64,000 nucleotides of DNA, taken from the NCBI RefSeq assembly GCF_019645835.1, contig NZ_CP080998.1, forward strand, positions 1,426,001-1,490,000. The letters run 5' to 3'. A program made the translations under genes and the position numbers. The DNA comes from Mycolicibacterium holsaticum DSM 44478 = JCM 12374 (lineage in GTDB: Bacteria; Actinomycetota; Actinomycetes; Mycobacteriales; Mycobacteriaceae). A model generated the notes under the pieces. The model was given only the letters and a program-made list of their open reading frames with translations, was not told where the DNA came from and did not search any database. Below, piece after piece: positions 26,559-34,807 of this stretch (positions within the stretch are counted from its first letter, which is position 1; the number at the start of each line of letters is the position of its first letter).

Positions 26559-27731
26559 ATGACCACTCAGGATGCGACCAGCTCGCTCTTTCAGCAGACG
26601 CCTGGTGAGCCTTTCGCGTACCTCGACGACCTTCGAAGCAACTGTCCGGTCTCCTGGGATCCCATGTTGCGCGGCTACCTGGTGACAAGGTTCGACGATG
26701 TGTACACCGTCATGTTCAACAACGCGCGCTTCCGCCTGCAGGCCCGTCCCGAGGAGCAGTATCAAGAACATCAGCCCAAGGACCGGGTGCGGACCTTCAA
26801 CCAGCTACTGAGCCTCAAGAACATTCAGCCCCGCCTTCAGTCGGTCGTGCAGTCCGAGATCGACCTGCTGATCGACGCGAAGCTGCCCACCGGGCACATG
26901 GAGGTATACGCCGACTTCGCCGAGAAGTTGCCCGCGCATATCATCGGCACACTATTCGGTCTGGAACGAACCGACTTCCCGTTGCTTCTGTCGTACCGAC
27001 ACGCTCGGCACGCATTGTTCAACTCGCCTCCCGATGCCGAGGACGTTGCGCGCAGGGCGCGCGAAGAACAGCAGAAGATGGAGGCGCGGATGGTGGAGGT
27101 CATCGCCGATCACCGGGCCAACCCAGCGGACGACCTGCTCACCCTGCTGATCGGAATGACCGAAGACGGCGCCCCGCTGACCGACGAGCAGATCGTCACG
27201 ATCGTCGCGCGTGACCTGCTCATGGCGGGAAGCGAAACCGTCACCAACAGTATCTGCAACGCGATCTATCGGTTGCTCACGATTCCGGGCATGTACGACA
27301 AGTTGGTAGCCGACCCGTCGCTCATTCCGGCATTCGTCGAAGAGTCACTGCGATTCGACCCGCCCGTGCAGATCTTCTGGCGGGCAACCGAAGAGGACGT
27401 CGAAATCTCAGGCTGCCCCATTGCGAAGGACACCCAGCTCTATACCTCGATCGCAGGCGCCAACCGCGACCCGGACGTGTTCTCAGAGCCCAAGGACTTC
27501 GACATCAGCCGTCCCAAGGGTAAGCACATCACCTTCAGCGTGGGCCTGCACAAGTGCCCAGGGCATTTCCTCGCCCGGTATGAGATGGAGATGTCAATCG
27601 CCTCGATGCTGAGCCGAATGCCCAATCTGCGGATCAACCCGGAAGCCGAAAAGCCCCAGTACGTCGGTGTCGCGCTGCGGAACTGGGGTCCGATCCATCT
27701 GCTCTTCGATGCTGCGCCCAAGGCCGGCTGA
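26559..27731 (+). CDS. Cytochrome P450
   Basis: 390 residues, ATG preceded by AAAGGAGA. The I-helix oxygen-activation motif AGSET is at residues 223-227, the K-helix ExxR at Glu262-Arg265, and the heme loop FSVGLHKCPG has the thiolate Cys333. Soluble bacterial class I P450, needing a ferredoxin and reductase; none is adjacent. It would hydroxylate the island's hydrophobic substrate, giving an alcohol that the next-gene SDR could oxidise to a ketone for the Baeyer-Villiger enzyme. That order is inferred from gene position. Confidence 0.9.
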   Translation: MTTQDATSSLFQQTPGEPFAYLDDLRSNCPVSWDPMLRGYLVTRFDDVYTVMFNNARFRLQARPEEQYQEHQPKDRVRTFNQLLSLKNIQPRLQSVVQSEIDLLIDAKLPTGHMEVYADFAEKLPAHIIGTLFGLERTDFPLLLSYRHARHALFNSPPDAEDVARRAREEQQKMEARMVEVIADHRANPADDLLTLLIGMTEDGAPLTDEQIVTIVARDLLMAGSETVTNSICNAIYRLLTIPGMYDKLVADPSLIPAFVEESLRFDPPVQIFWRATEEDVEISGCPIAKDTQLYTSIAGANRDPDVFSEPKDFDISRPKGKHITFSVGLHKCPGHFLARYEMEMSIASMLSRMPNLRINPEAEKPQYVGVALRNWGPIHLLFDAAPKAG

Positions 27732-27753
27732 GCCCGGCGGTTTCCACGTCGGG

Positions 27754-27789
27754 GCCGGACAGATGGCGAAAAACAAAGCGCTGTCCGGC
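27754..27789. repeat. 9-bp perfect inverted repeat in P450-SDR spacer
   Basis: GCCGGACAG (27754-27762) and CTGTCCGGC (27781-27789) with an 18-nt A-rich loop. It lies 24 bp past the P450 stop and about 60 bp before the SDR start. It could be an attenuating or processing hairpin in the transcript or an operator for a second promoter; it contains GGACAG/CTGTCC, part of the island motif. Confidence 0.4.
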
Positions 27790-27850
27790 ATCCGGTATCA
27801 CCTGCGCGGCAACATCTGTGCAGATCGTTCACGAAAGGGACTTTGATCAG

Positions 27851-28657
27851 ATGGATCTCTGCAACGCCCATGCCTTCATCATCGGGGGGTCAACCGGCGT
27901 CGGGGCGGCACTGACCCGTGCGTTGGTGGCCGAGGGGGCGAAAGTCACCGTGCTGGCCTTGGCAGGACCCGAGCTCGAGGACGTCGGTCGCGAGACCGGG
28001 GCTGCGACCATCGCGGCCGATCTGTCGAACCTCGACGAGCTCGATGGGATGGTCGCCCGGGCAGAGGCAATCAACGGTCCAGTCGACATACTCGTGTGCA
28101 TGGCCGCGATCTGCCCGTCCGGACCGTTCCAGGAGTACACCACCGAGCAGATCCGAAAGACAGTGACGGTCAACATGATCGCTCATATGGAACTGGTTCG
28201 GCAGGTGCTACCGAGCATGATCTCGCGGCGTACGGGAACCATCACGACCACCGGTTCACTGTCCAGTGAGATATCGATGATCCACCTCGGCTGTTATATA
28301 CCGTCCAAGGCCGGATTGAGCAGGTTCGCGTTCGACCTGCAAAGCGAAGTCCAGGATTACGGCATCAGGGTTTTCACCTTTGCTCTCGGCTCGGTCAAGG
28401 GCACCCCGCTGGCTTCCAAGGCCGCCGAAGATCAGGTCGTCGGCTTCATCGAGGCACGCGCAGGGGGGATCGGCGTCCTCACTCCTGAGGCTGTGGCCAA
28501 GCGGATGGTCGACGTGCTCAGGAGCAACCGGAAGCGGGGCATGGTGGCCATTCCGGGGCTCGCTCAACCATTGCTCGAGTTCAAGGCATTGCCGGACCGT
28601 CTGCTCGATCCGCTGATGGGCCGACCCGCTCGGAAGCGCAAGCGCAGCAACGCGTGA
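27851..28657 (+). CDS. Short-chain dehydrogenase/reductase (SDR)
   Basis: 268 residues from ATG 27851, with AAAGGGA upstream; GTG 27818 would add 11 residues. The cofactor loop is GGSTGVG, and the catalytic Ser (TTGSLSS) and Tyr-x3-Lys (CYIPSKA) are present. Likely an NAD(P)-dependent alcohol dehydrogenase or ketone reductase. It sits between P450 and Baeyer-Villiger monooxygenase genes, suggesting alcohol-to-ketone conversion. The C-terminus is unusually basic (RKRKRSNA). Confidence 0.82.
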   Translation: MDLCNAHAFIIGGSTGVGAALTRALVAEGAKVTVLALAGPELEDVGRETGAATIAADLSNLDELDGMVARAEAINGPVDILVCMAAICPSGPFQEYTTEQIRKTVTVNMIAHMELVRQVLPSMISRRTGTITTTGSLSSEISMIHLGCYIPSKAGLSRFAFDLQSEVQDYGIRVFTFALGSVKGTPLASKAAEDQVVGFIEARAGGIGVLTPEAVAKRMVDVLRSNRKRGMVAIPGLAQPLLEFKALPDRLLDPLMGRPARKRKRSNA

Positions 28658-28743
28658 TCGGTTCGGCGGTGGCTGCGCCGCTGACTGAGCCCACGTACAT
28701 CATGGCAGCCGTGCCAGTCCAGTTGTGGCAAGAGAGGACACCG

Positions 28744-30606
28744 ATGCCGCTATCCGAGCTCACCGGAGAAGAGCTGATGACCTTGCTGAGCAAGGCCGAC
28801 CGTAGAACGCTTGCGGCAGTGGTAACTCACCTCTCCGGTGATCCCAACGCGATTCTGGACCTGGCCGACCGAGACCATATCGAGCGTAAGGCCGCAGAGA
28901 TTCTGCCGCCCTTCATCGAAGGCGAGCGACAGCCGCCGGTGCCGGACGACGAGTTGTTGCAGGCGGCGATGGATCTGGCAGTGGGGGCACCTGTGCCCGC
29001 CGAATACCGGACCTACGTCCGCGAGCAGACCGGCATCGGCCCCGTCGAGCCACTGGAGCCGATCAACGCCCCAGCCGACTTCAAGATCCTCGTCGTGGGC
29101 GCCGGCGCCACGGGGATCGTGGTGGCGCGCCGACTCCACGAGCGCGGCATCGAGAACTTCACAGTCGCAGAGGCCAATCCCTCTCCCGGAGGGGCCTGGT
29201 GGACGAATACCTATCCCGGATGTCGGGTCGACACACCGAGCCTTCTCTATTCGTTCTCGTTCCACCAGGATCCGGGGTGGCCCGAGCACTTCAGCCCGCA
29301 GCCTGCGCTGTTGTCCTACCTTCGCGGGGTCGTGCAGGACAGCGGCTTCGACGACAAGGTGCAGGTCAACACCGAGGTTCGGACACTGCACTGGGACGAG
29401 AATGCGGCATTGTGGCGCGTTGGCTTCCGCCGCCCGGACGGCACGACCGGTACCACCGACGCCAACGCCGTCATCCTGGCGCCCGGCTTGCTGAGGATCC
29501 CCAAGTACCCGGCGATTTCCGGGCAGGACACGTTCGCAGGCCCATCCTGGCATTCGGCGCGATGGAATCACAACGTCGACCTCAGCGGGCTTCGGGTCGC
29601 GGTGATCGGCACCGGGGCCAGCGCACAGCAGATCGTTCCCGCGATCGCGCCGATCGCCGGGCAGGTGGTCGTCTACCAGAGAAGCCCGCAGTGGCTGCTG
29701 ACCCACGAGAAGTACGGACGAAAGCTCACCGGCCGGGAGCGGGAACTGTACGAACGGATTCCGATGTACCGCCAGTGGAATCGGTTCTCGGAGTCCTGGC
29801 GTTTCGGTGACGGCACCACCCCGTTCATCACGGTCGACCCGAACTGGGATAAGCCCGGTTCGATCAGCAAGGACAACGAGCGGCTCCGAAACCAGCTCCT
29901 GAAGTACATCGACGAGCAGATCGGCGACCGCCCGGATCTGGTGAAGCTGGTGACGCCGGACTATCCACCCTTCACCAAGCGGATGCTCATCGACAACGGC
30001 TGGTATCAGGCGTTGAGACGGGACAATGTGCGGCTCAACACCTCTCGTATCGACGAGATAACGCCGACCGGCGTGAGAACGGCCGACGGCGAGGACGAAC
30101 TGGACGTCATCATCTACGCGACGGGGTTCCAGGCCGACCACTATCTGTTGCCGATGCAGGTGACGGGTGCGGGCGGAGTCGACGTCACCGCTCGTCTGGA
30201 TGCCGATCCCAAGGCTTACCTCGGTCTGGCGCTTGAGGATTGCCCGAACCTGTTCCTCACCCCCGGCCCGACCGCATATCTGGGGCATGCCGGCAACGCG
30301 ATGTTCTTCGCGGAATGCCACGCGCGATACATCACCGAGTGTCTGCGGATGATGTTCGCGCGGGGGGCCCGCTCGATGGCGCCGCGGCCCGCGGCGATCC
30401 GCAGCTACACCGAATCGGTGCGTGCGGGGCTGGCGAACTCCGTTTGGAATCAGCAAGGCGTCGACAGCTGGTTCAAGGGAGATCGCCAGGAGATCGTCAC
30501 TATCGCGGCCGAGAGCGTCATCGGATTCTGGACGCAGTACCGCAGTGTCGACGAGGAGGCGTACGAGTTGGGGCACGTGGGCACGTCGGGCGACGCCGAC
30601 TGCTAG
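28744..30606 (+). CDS. Baeyer-Villiger monooxygenase with N-terminal extension (HAPMO-like)
   Basis: 620 residues from ATG 28744, nine bases after GAGAGGA. Residues 1-110 form an extension like that of 4-hydroxyacetophenone monooxygenase (about 640 aa). The FAD Rossmann motif GAGATG is at 119-124, the Baeyer-Villiger fingerprint FAGPSWHSARW at 264-274 (FxGxxxHxxxW), the NADPH Rossmann GTGASA at 289-294, and an ATGF motif follows near 460. The enzyme inserts oxygen next to a ketone, giving an ester or, from a cyclic ketone, a lactone. The convergent esterase at 31584 could open the product. Substrate unknown. Confidence 0.87.
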   Translation: MPLSELTGEELMTLLSKADRRTLAAVVTHLSGDPNAILDLADRDHIERKAAEILPPFIEGERQPPVPDDELLQAAMDLAVGAPVPAEYRTYVREQTGIGPVEPLEPINAPADFKILVVGAGATGIVVARRLHERGIENFTVAEANPSPGGAWWTNTYPGCRVDTPSLLYSFSFHQDPGWPEHFSPQPALLSYLRGVVQDSGFDDKVQVNTEVRTLHWDENAALWRVGFRRPDGTTGTTDANAVILAPGLLRIPKYPAISGQDTFAGPSWHSARWNHNVDLSGLRVAVIGTGASAQQIVPAIAPIAGQVVVYQRSPQWLLTHEKYGRKLTGRERELYERIPMYRQWNRFSESWRFGDGTTPFITVDPNWDKPGSISKDNERLRNQLLKYIDEQIGDRPDLVKLVTPDYPPFTKRMLIDNGWYQALRRDNVRLNTSRIDEITPTGVRTADGEDELDVIIYATGFQADHYLLPMQVTGAGGVDVTARLDADPKAYLGLALEDCPNLFLTPGPTAYLGHAGNAMFFAECHARYITECLRMMFARGARSMAPRPAAIRSYTESVRAGLANSVWNQQGVDSWFKGDRQEIVTIAAESVIGFWTQYRSVDEEAYELGHVGTSGDADC

Positions 30607-30635
30607 GTGGCGTGTCGAGGGTCGCCTGGGGCTTA

Positions 30636-30667
30636 CCTCACCCGCATCGACCCTCACCCGCATCGAC
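30636..30667. repeat. Perfect tandem duplication of a 16-bp unit
   Basis: CCTCACCCGCATCGAC occurs twice back to back (30636-30651, 30652-30667) in the 75-bp gap between the convergent Baeyer-Villiger monooxygenase and esterase genes. Probably a slippage duplication. Confidence 0.7.
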
Positions 30668-30681
30668 GCAGACCGGTTGGC

Positions 30682-31584
30682 CTAGGTGCTTACCGCGCCC
30701 CAGGCGGCCGAAGCGAACGCCGCGACCTGTTCAACCGTCCGCCGAGACTCCGGTAGGTATGGAAACAGGGTCCACGCGTGCAACGCTTCGTCGAGTATGT
30801 CGACGGTGACCGACACCCCCGCGGTCTGCAACCGATCCACGAGCAACCGCGCGTCGTCACGCAACATCTCGGAGTTGCTGGCGGTCACAAACGTTGGCGG
30901 AAGTCCAGTCAGATCACCGTGGACCGGTGACACCCGCGGATCGTCGTTGGCCAGGCCGGCGCAGACCCAATCTCGATATCGCACGATGACCTCGCGCACG
31001 ACGATCGGGTCGCTGCGGTCGTTCTCGGCTAGGGAATTTCCGCTGAGGGTGAGGTCGACCCACGGTGAGACCACCGCCGCCACGGCCGGAATTCGACGGC
31101 CGGTGCGGACGAGCTCGCTCAGCAGAGCGATGGTCAGCCCGCCGCCCGCACTCTCGCCGCAAACCGCGATCTTCTGCGGTACCACGCAAGAGCCCAGGAG
31201 CGCGTCATAGACGGCGACGGCATCGTCAAGTTGGGCCGGGCAGGGATATTCGGGTGCGCGCCGGTATTCCACCAACAACGTGCGGGCGTTGAGCGCGCGG
31301 CTGTAGCGGCTTGCCACCTCGCGGTGACTGCGCCGGCTACCGATCGCGTAGCCACCGCCGTGCAGGTAGACGCAGACATAATCGTCGCGTACGCCTGCGA
31401 CCGTGACCCAGTCACAGGGCACACCGCCGACCTCGGCGGGTGTGACCGTGACGTCGGACGCCAGCACGAAAGTCGCGTCCATGTCGTCGAAGTTCGTGCG
31501 CTGCGCTGTCACCGATTCGTCCGGGTGCACCATCGGCGCCGCGTTGAGCTTGGCGGTCAGCTCGCGCATCCGCTGACTGGCCAT
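30682..31584 (-). CDS. Alpha/beta hydrolase, HSL-family esterase
   Basis: 300 residues from ATG 31584, which shares a base with the stop of the gene upstream (TGATG); a GTG one codon earlier is possible. HSL motifs: YLHGGGY (about residue 75), GESAGGG with the nucleophile Ser, and a C-terminal His in DEALHAWTLFP; the acid position reads NSEMLRDDA. A paralogue of the esterase at 12407. Last gene of the minus-strand beta-oxidation operon. It probably hydrolyses an ester or lactone made by the convergently encoded Baeyer-Villiger monooxygenase. Confidence 0.82.
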   Translation of the reverse strand: MASQRMRELTAKLNAAPMVHPDESVTAQRTNFDDMDATFVLASDVTVTPAEVGGVPCDWVTVAGVRDDYVCVYLHGGGYAIGSRRSHREVASRYSRALNARTLLVEYRRAPEYPCPAQLDDAVAVYDALLGSCVVPQKIAVCGESAGGGLTIALLSELVRTGRRIPAVAAVVSPWVDLTLSGNSLAENDRSDPIVVREVIVRYRDWVCAGLANDDPRVSPVHGDLTGLPPTFVTASNSEMLRDDARLLVDRLQTAGVSVTVDILDEALHAWTLFPYLPESRRTVEQVAAFASAAWGAVST

Positions 31585-32273
31585 CACGTTCCCGCGAAGC
31601 GTGGACTCACCAGTGCGCGCAGTGAAACGCAGTCTCGTGCTATGCGTTCCAACGGGTATTCGGACATGTAGCCGTACCCTCCGTGCAGTTCGATGGCACT
31701 GTACGCGACGGCTGCAGCCACCCGCGCGGCCTCGAAAGTGACGGCTTCGACGTCGGATGAATCCTCGGTGTGGGCCGATGCGTGAACGGCGCGCCGCGCG
31801 TTGGTCAAGCGGGCGTGCAATGTTGACGTGGTTTCGCGCAGTACCGGAATCTCGATGAGGTTGCGGCCGAACGCACGTCGCGATGACAGATACAGCACCG
31901 TCCGGTCATGGGCGTACTGGGCACTTCCGATCGCCGCCGCGGCGACGGCATACCGGAAGAGCGCATCGGGGGTGCGCGCCACCGCTCCCGTTCGCAGGCC
32001 ACGCAGGCCGACGGTAGAACGTGGTTGCCCGACTGTGCCGTCAGGCGCCACGACGAGCAGCGCAACGCTGGCGCAGGCCCGCGCGAGTTGTTCGATCACT
32101 GTCAACAGTGGCACCACATCAAGCTCGGCGGTGGTGAGCCCGACGAGGTCGAGTTCGCGCATCGCCTGCACGAGGTCGTCGGGGATTGCGTCGGCGGCAT
32201 CGATGTCCGCCGACCTGGGCGCCACTTGGCGATCCGAAAAGGACCGCACCACGTCCAGCAGCAGGTCGCTCAT
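31584..32273 (-). CDS. Acyl-CoA dehydrogenase-like protein lacking the middle domain
   Basis: 229 residues against about 380 in the family. The N-terminal helical part (FSDRQVAPRSADIDAADAIPD) and the C-terminal helical part (RRAFGRNLIEIPVLRETTS, ELHGGYGYMSEYPLERIARD) are both recognisable, but the central beta domain that binds FAD and substrate is missing, without loss of frame. It is coupled on both sides (TGATG with the esterase, ATGA with the hydrolase upstream), which argues against a dead gene. It could be a non-catalytic partner of the full-length dehydrogenase at 35997, as heteromeric steroid-degrading dehydrogenases are known, or a decaying remnant. Confidence 0.7.
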   Translation of the reverse strand: MSDLLLDVVRSFSDRQVAPRSADIDAADAIPDDLVQAMRELDLVGLTTAELDVVPLLTVIEQLARACASVALLVVAPDGTVGQPRSTVGLRGLRTGAVARTPDALFRYAVAAAAIGSAQYAHDRTVLYLSSRRAFGRNLIEIPVLRETTSTLHARLTNARRAVHASAHTEDSSDVEAVTFEAARVAAAVAYSAIELHGGYGYMSEYPLERIARDCVSLRALVSPRFAGT

Positions 32274-33061
32274 GTCCAGAACTTCGTCGGGTCGGGTGGT
32301 TGCCTCTCCCGGAACGATCGGGACATCTCTTGTGCCTCTTCGGTTCTGAGATATTGAGTGAGCAGAAGATCGTGAGCCATCCGAGCCTGACCGACGATAC
32401 CGGTGTGCCGGCCCGAGAACGCCGCCTTGAGTCCCGCGATCGCCTGCGGTCCGCGACCGAGCAGTTCGTCGATCACTTCATTGACCCGATCGGGCAGTTC
32501 GGCGTGCGGTGTCACCTCATTGACCAGCCCCATGGCCAGCGCCTGCTCCGCGGTGTATTTGCGATTGAGGTACCACATCTCTTTGGCCCGCTTGCGGCCG
32601 ATGGTTTCTTCGAGATAGGCGGTGCCGTAACCGGCGTCGAAGCTGCCCACGCTCGGGCCGACTTGGCGGAACTGTGCCCGCTCAGAGGCGATGGACAGGT
32701 CGCATACGGTGTGCAAGACGTTGCCGCCGCCGACGGCGTACCCGTTGACCGCGGCGATGATCGGCTTGGGCACCGAATCGATCAGTTCGTATACGTCCAC
32801 GATCGGCATGACGTTGCCGTAGTCATAGCTGTCGAACGGGTCGTGTTCACCGCCGATGCAGAAGAATTTATCACCGGCACCGGTCAGCACAGCGACCCGA
32901 AGCTCACGCTGGGACCGGAAGCGGCGCAACACATCAGCGAGTTCGATCGCGGTGAGGTCGCGGAACTTGTTGCCCGCCTCGGGCCGGTTGATGGTGATCC
33001 GAAGTACCGGACTGTCGAATTCGACGAGCAGGTCTTGGTAGGCCGCTTCATCTGCGCTCAT
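32270..33061 (-). CDS. Crotonase-family ring-opening hydrolase (BadI/MenB-like)
   Basis: 263 residues starting MSADEAAYQDLLVEF at 33061 (ATGA overlap). The segment QVGPSVGSFDAGYGTAYLEETIGRKRA, followed by EMWYLNRKYTAEQALAMGLVNEV, is the signature shared by MenB (dihydroxynaphthoyl-CoA synthase) and BadI (2-ketocyclohexanecarboxyl-CoA hydrolase), not ordinary enoyl-CoA hydratases. No menaquinone genes are near, and two 3-hydroxyacyl-CoA dehydrogenases precede it, so hydrolytic cleavage of an alicyclic beta-keto-acyl-CoA is the better inference. The oxyanion-hole region CIGGEHDPF and NGYAVGGGNVLH are intact. Confidence 0.78.
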   Translation of the reverse strand: MSADEAAYQDLLVEFDSPVLRITINRPEAGNKFRDLTAIELADVLRRFRSQRELRVAVLTGAGDKFFCIGGEHDPFDSYDYGNVMPIVDVYELIDSVPKPIIAAVNGYAVGGGNVLHTVCDLSIASERAQFRQVGPSVGSFDAGYGTAYLEETIGRKRAKEMWYLNRKYTAEQALAMGLVNEVTPHAELPDRVNEVIDELLGRGPQAIAGLKAAFSGRHTGIVGQARMAHDLLLTQYLRTEEAQEMSRSFRERQPPDPTKFWT

Positions 33062-33912
33062 CGCGGGTCCTCGAGATCGGAAATCCCCGAACCGGTCTTG
33101 CGTCCCAGGCGGCCCGCCGCCACAAGTTCGCGCAGCAGGGCCGGCGCCGCGAATCCCGGGTCGGCGGTGTCCTCGTAGATGACTCCGGTGGCGTGTAGAT
33201 GTGTGTCCAGTCCGATGCGGTCGAGAAGTTGCAGCGGCCCCATCGGATAGCCGAGCCCCAACTTCACCGCGGTTGCCAGGTCCGCGCAGGTGGCAAGCCC
33301 GTCGTCGTACTCTTGTATGGCCTGGTTGAGGTATGGGATGAGCAGGTGGTTGACCAGAAAACCCGGCCGGTCCTTGACGACCACCGGGTGGCGGTCGATC
33401 CGTTCGGCGAACGCGACCAGCGTGCTGACCGTGGCTTTGTCGGCCTGGATCGGCCGGATCACTTCCACGAGACGCATCAACTGGGCGGGGTTGAAGAAGT
33501 GCAAACCGCCAAAGCGCTCGGGGCGTGACACGTAGGTCGCCAACCGGGTGACCGACAGCCCCGATGTGTTCGAGGCGATCACACATTCCTCGCTCACGTG
33601 GGTCGCGACCCTGCCGAGAACCTCGGCCTTGACCCCTTCGTCTTCGGTGACGGCCTCGACGATCAGGTCGGCAGCGGCCAGGTCGGCGGGGTCGACGGTC
33701 CCGGTAATGCGCTGGGTAACCTGTTCGAGCAGAGCCGGATCGGTCAGACCGCGAGCGATTCCGGCGGCGTGGAACTCGGTTATCGCGCGATGGCCGGCGT
33801 CGAGCCGCTCCGGTGACTGATCCAGAACCAAAACCGACAGCCCGGCGCGGGCGCACAGATCTACGATGCCGGCCCCCATCGAACCGAATCCCAGAACTCC
33901 GATTGTCTGCAA
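33058..33912 (-). CDS. 3-hydroxyacyl-CoA dehydrogenase
   Basis: 284 residues from TTG 33912, preceded by AAGGAGG; the longer GTG start would place the ribosome site inside the gene. NAD-binding GFGSMGAGI at the N-terminus, then the catalytic LHFFNPAQLMRLVEVI and NTSGLSV, and the C-terminal GYPMGPLQLLDRIGLDT. Oxidises a 3-hydroxyacyl-CoA to the 3-keto form. Its product could feed the BadI/MenB-like hydrolase, whose start overlaps its stop by ATGA. Confidence 0.87.
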   Translation of the reverse strand: MQTIGVLGFGSMGAGIVDLCARAGLSVLVLDQSPERLDAGHRAITEFHAAGIARGLTDPALLEQVTQRITGTVDPADLAAADLIVEAVTEDEGVKAEVLGRVATHVSEECVIASNTSGLSVTRLATYVSRPERFGGLHFFNPAQLMRLVEVIRPIQADKATVSTLVAFAERIDRHPVVVKDRPGFLVNHLLIPYLNQAIQEYDDGLATCADLATAVKLGLGYPMGPLQLLDRIGLDTHLHATGVIYEDTADPGFAAPALLRELVAAGRLGRKTGSGISDLEDPR

Positions 33913-33922
33913 CTGAGCCTCC

Positions 33923-34807
33923 TTAGGCACCGAACGCCAACTTCTGCTCGTAGCTGTAAAAGCCCCTGCCCGTTTTTCGTCCGAGGTCGCCGGCCGCGAT
34001 CATCTGGGTGACCAGGGGAGGGGGCGCGAAGCGCGGATTGTGAAGCTGTGTGAACAAGCTCATCGAGACCGCGTAGTGGATGTCCAGCCCGACCGTATCG
34101 AGCAGTTTGAACGGGCCCATCGGATACCCGAGGGCGAGCGTGACGGCGGCATCGATGGTTTCCACGTCGGCACGACCGGCCTGCAAGGCTCTGATGCAAT
34201 CGTTCTCGAACGGCACCAGGAGCCGGTTGACGATGAACCCGGGTACGTCCTTGGCCGTGACGATGGATTTTCCGATGGATTCGATGTAGGCGACGGAGCG
34301 GCGTATCGCCTCGTCCGCCGAACGGCGCCCCGGTACCACTTCGACCAGCTTCATCAGTGGAGCGGGGTTGCAGTAGTGGGTTCCCACGACCCGATCGGGC
34401 CGCTCCGAACCGGCGGCGATCGCCGTCACCGACAGCGTCGAGGTATTGGTGTGAAAGAGGGTGTCCGGTCGGCAGATCGCATCAAGCTCGCCGAAAAGCG
34501 CCTGCTTGACCTCGACGTCTTCGAACACCGCCTCGATGACGATGTCGGCGTCGCGGGCGGACTTCAGCGAAGTCGAGGCGCTGAGGCGACCGGTGGCAGC
34601 GGCATGATCGGATTCGCTGATCTTGCCGAGAGAAAGGCTGCGCGCCAGGAACTTTGCGACCTGTTCCTTACCCAGCTCGATACGTTCGTCGTCGACGTCG
34701 ATGAGGCATACGTTGTGCGCGCCGAGCAGCGACGTGATTGCGATGCCAGAACCCATTGTTCCGGCCCCGATCACCGACACGTTGAGCGGGCTGGGTGGTT
34801 GAGTCAT
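33923..34807 (-). CDS. 3-hydroxyacyl-CoA dehydrogenase (paralogue)
   Basis: 294 residues starting MTQPPSPLNVSVIGAG at 34807, in ATGA overlap with the dehydrogenase upstream. Motifs: GAGTMGSGI, THYCNPAPLMKLVEVVPG and GYPMGPFKLLDTVGLDIHYA. A second enzyme of the same type beside the first suggests two different hydroxy intermediates, for instance ring and side chain, or a heteromer. Confidence 0.87.
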   Translation of the reverse strand: MTQPPSPLNVSVIGAGTMGSGIAITSLLGAHNVCLIDVDDERIELGKEQVAKFLARSLSLGKISESDHAAATGRLSASTSLKSARDADIVIEAVFEDVEVKQALFGELDAICRPDTLFHTNTSTLSVTAIAAGSERPDRVVGTHYCNPAPLMKLVEVVPGRRSADEAIRRSVAYIESIGKSIVTAKDVPGFIVNRLLVPFENDCIRALQAGRADVETIDAAVTLALGYPMGPFKLLDTVGLDIHYAVSMSLFTQLHNPRFAPPPLVTQMIAAGDLGRKTGRGFYSYEQKLAFGA

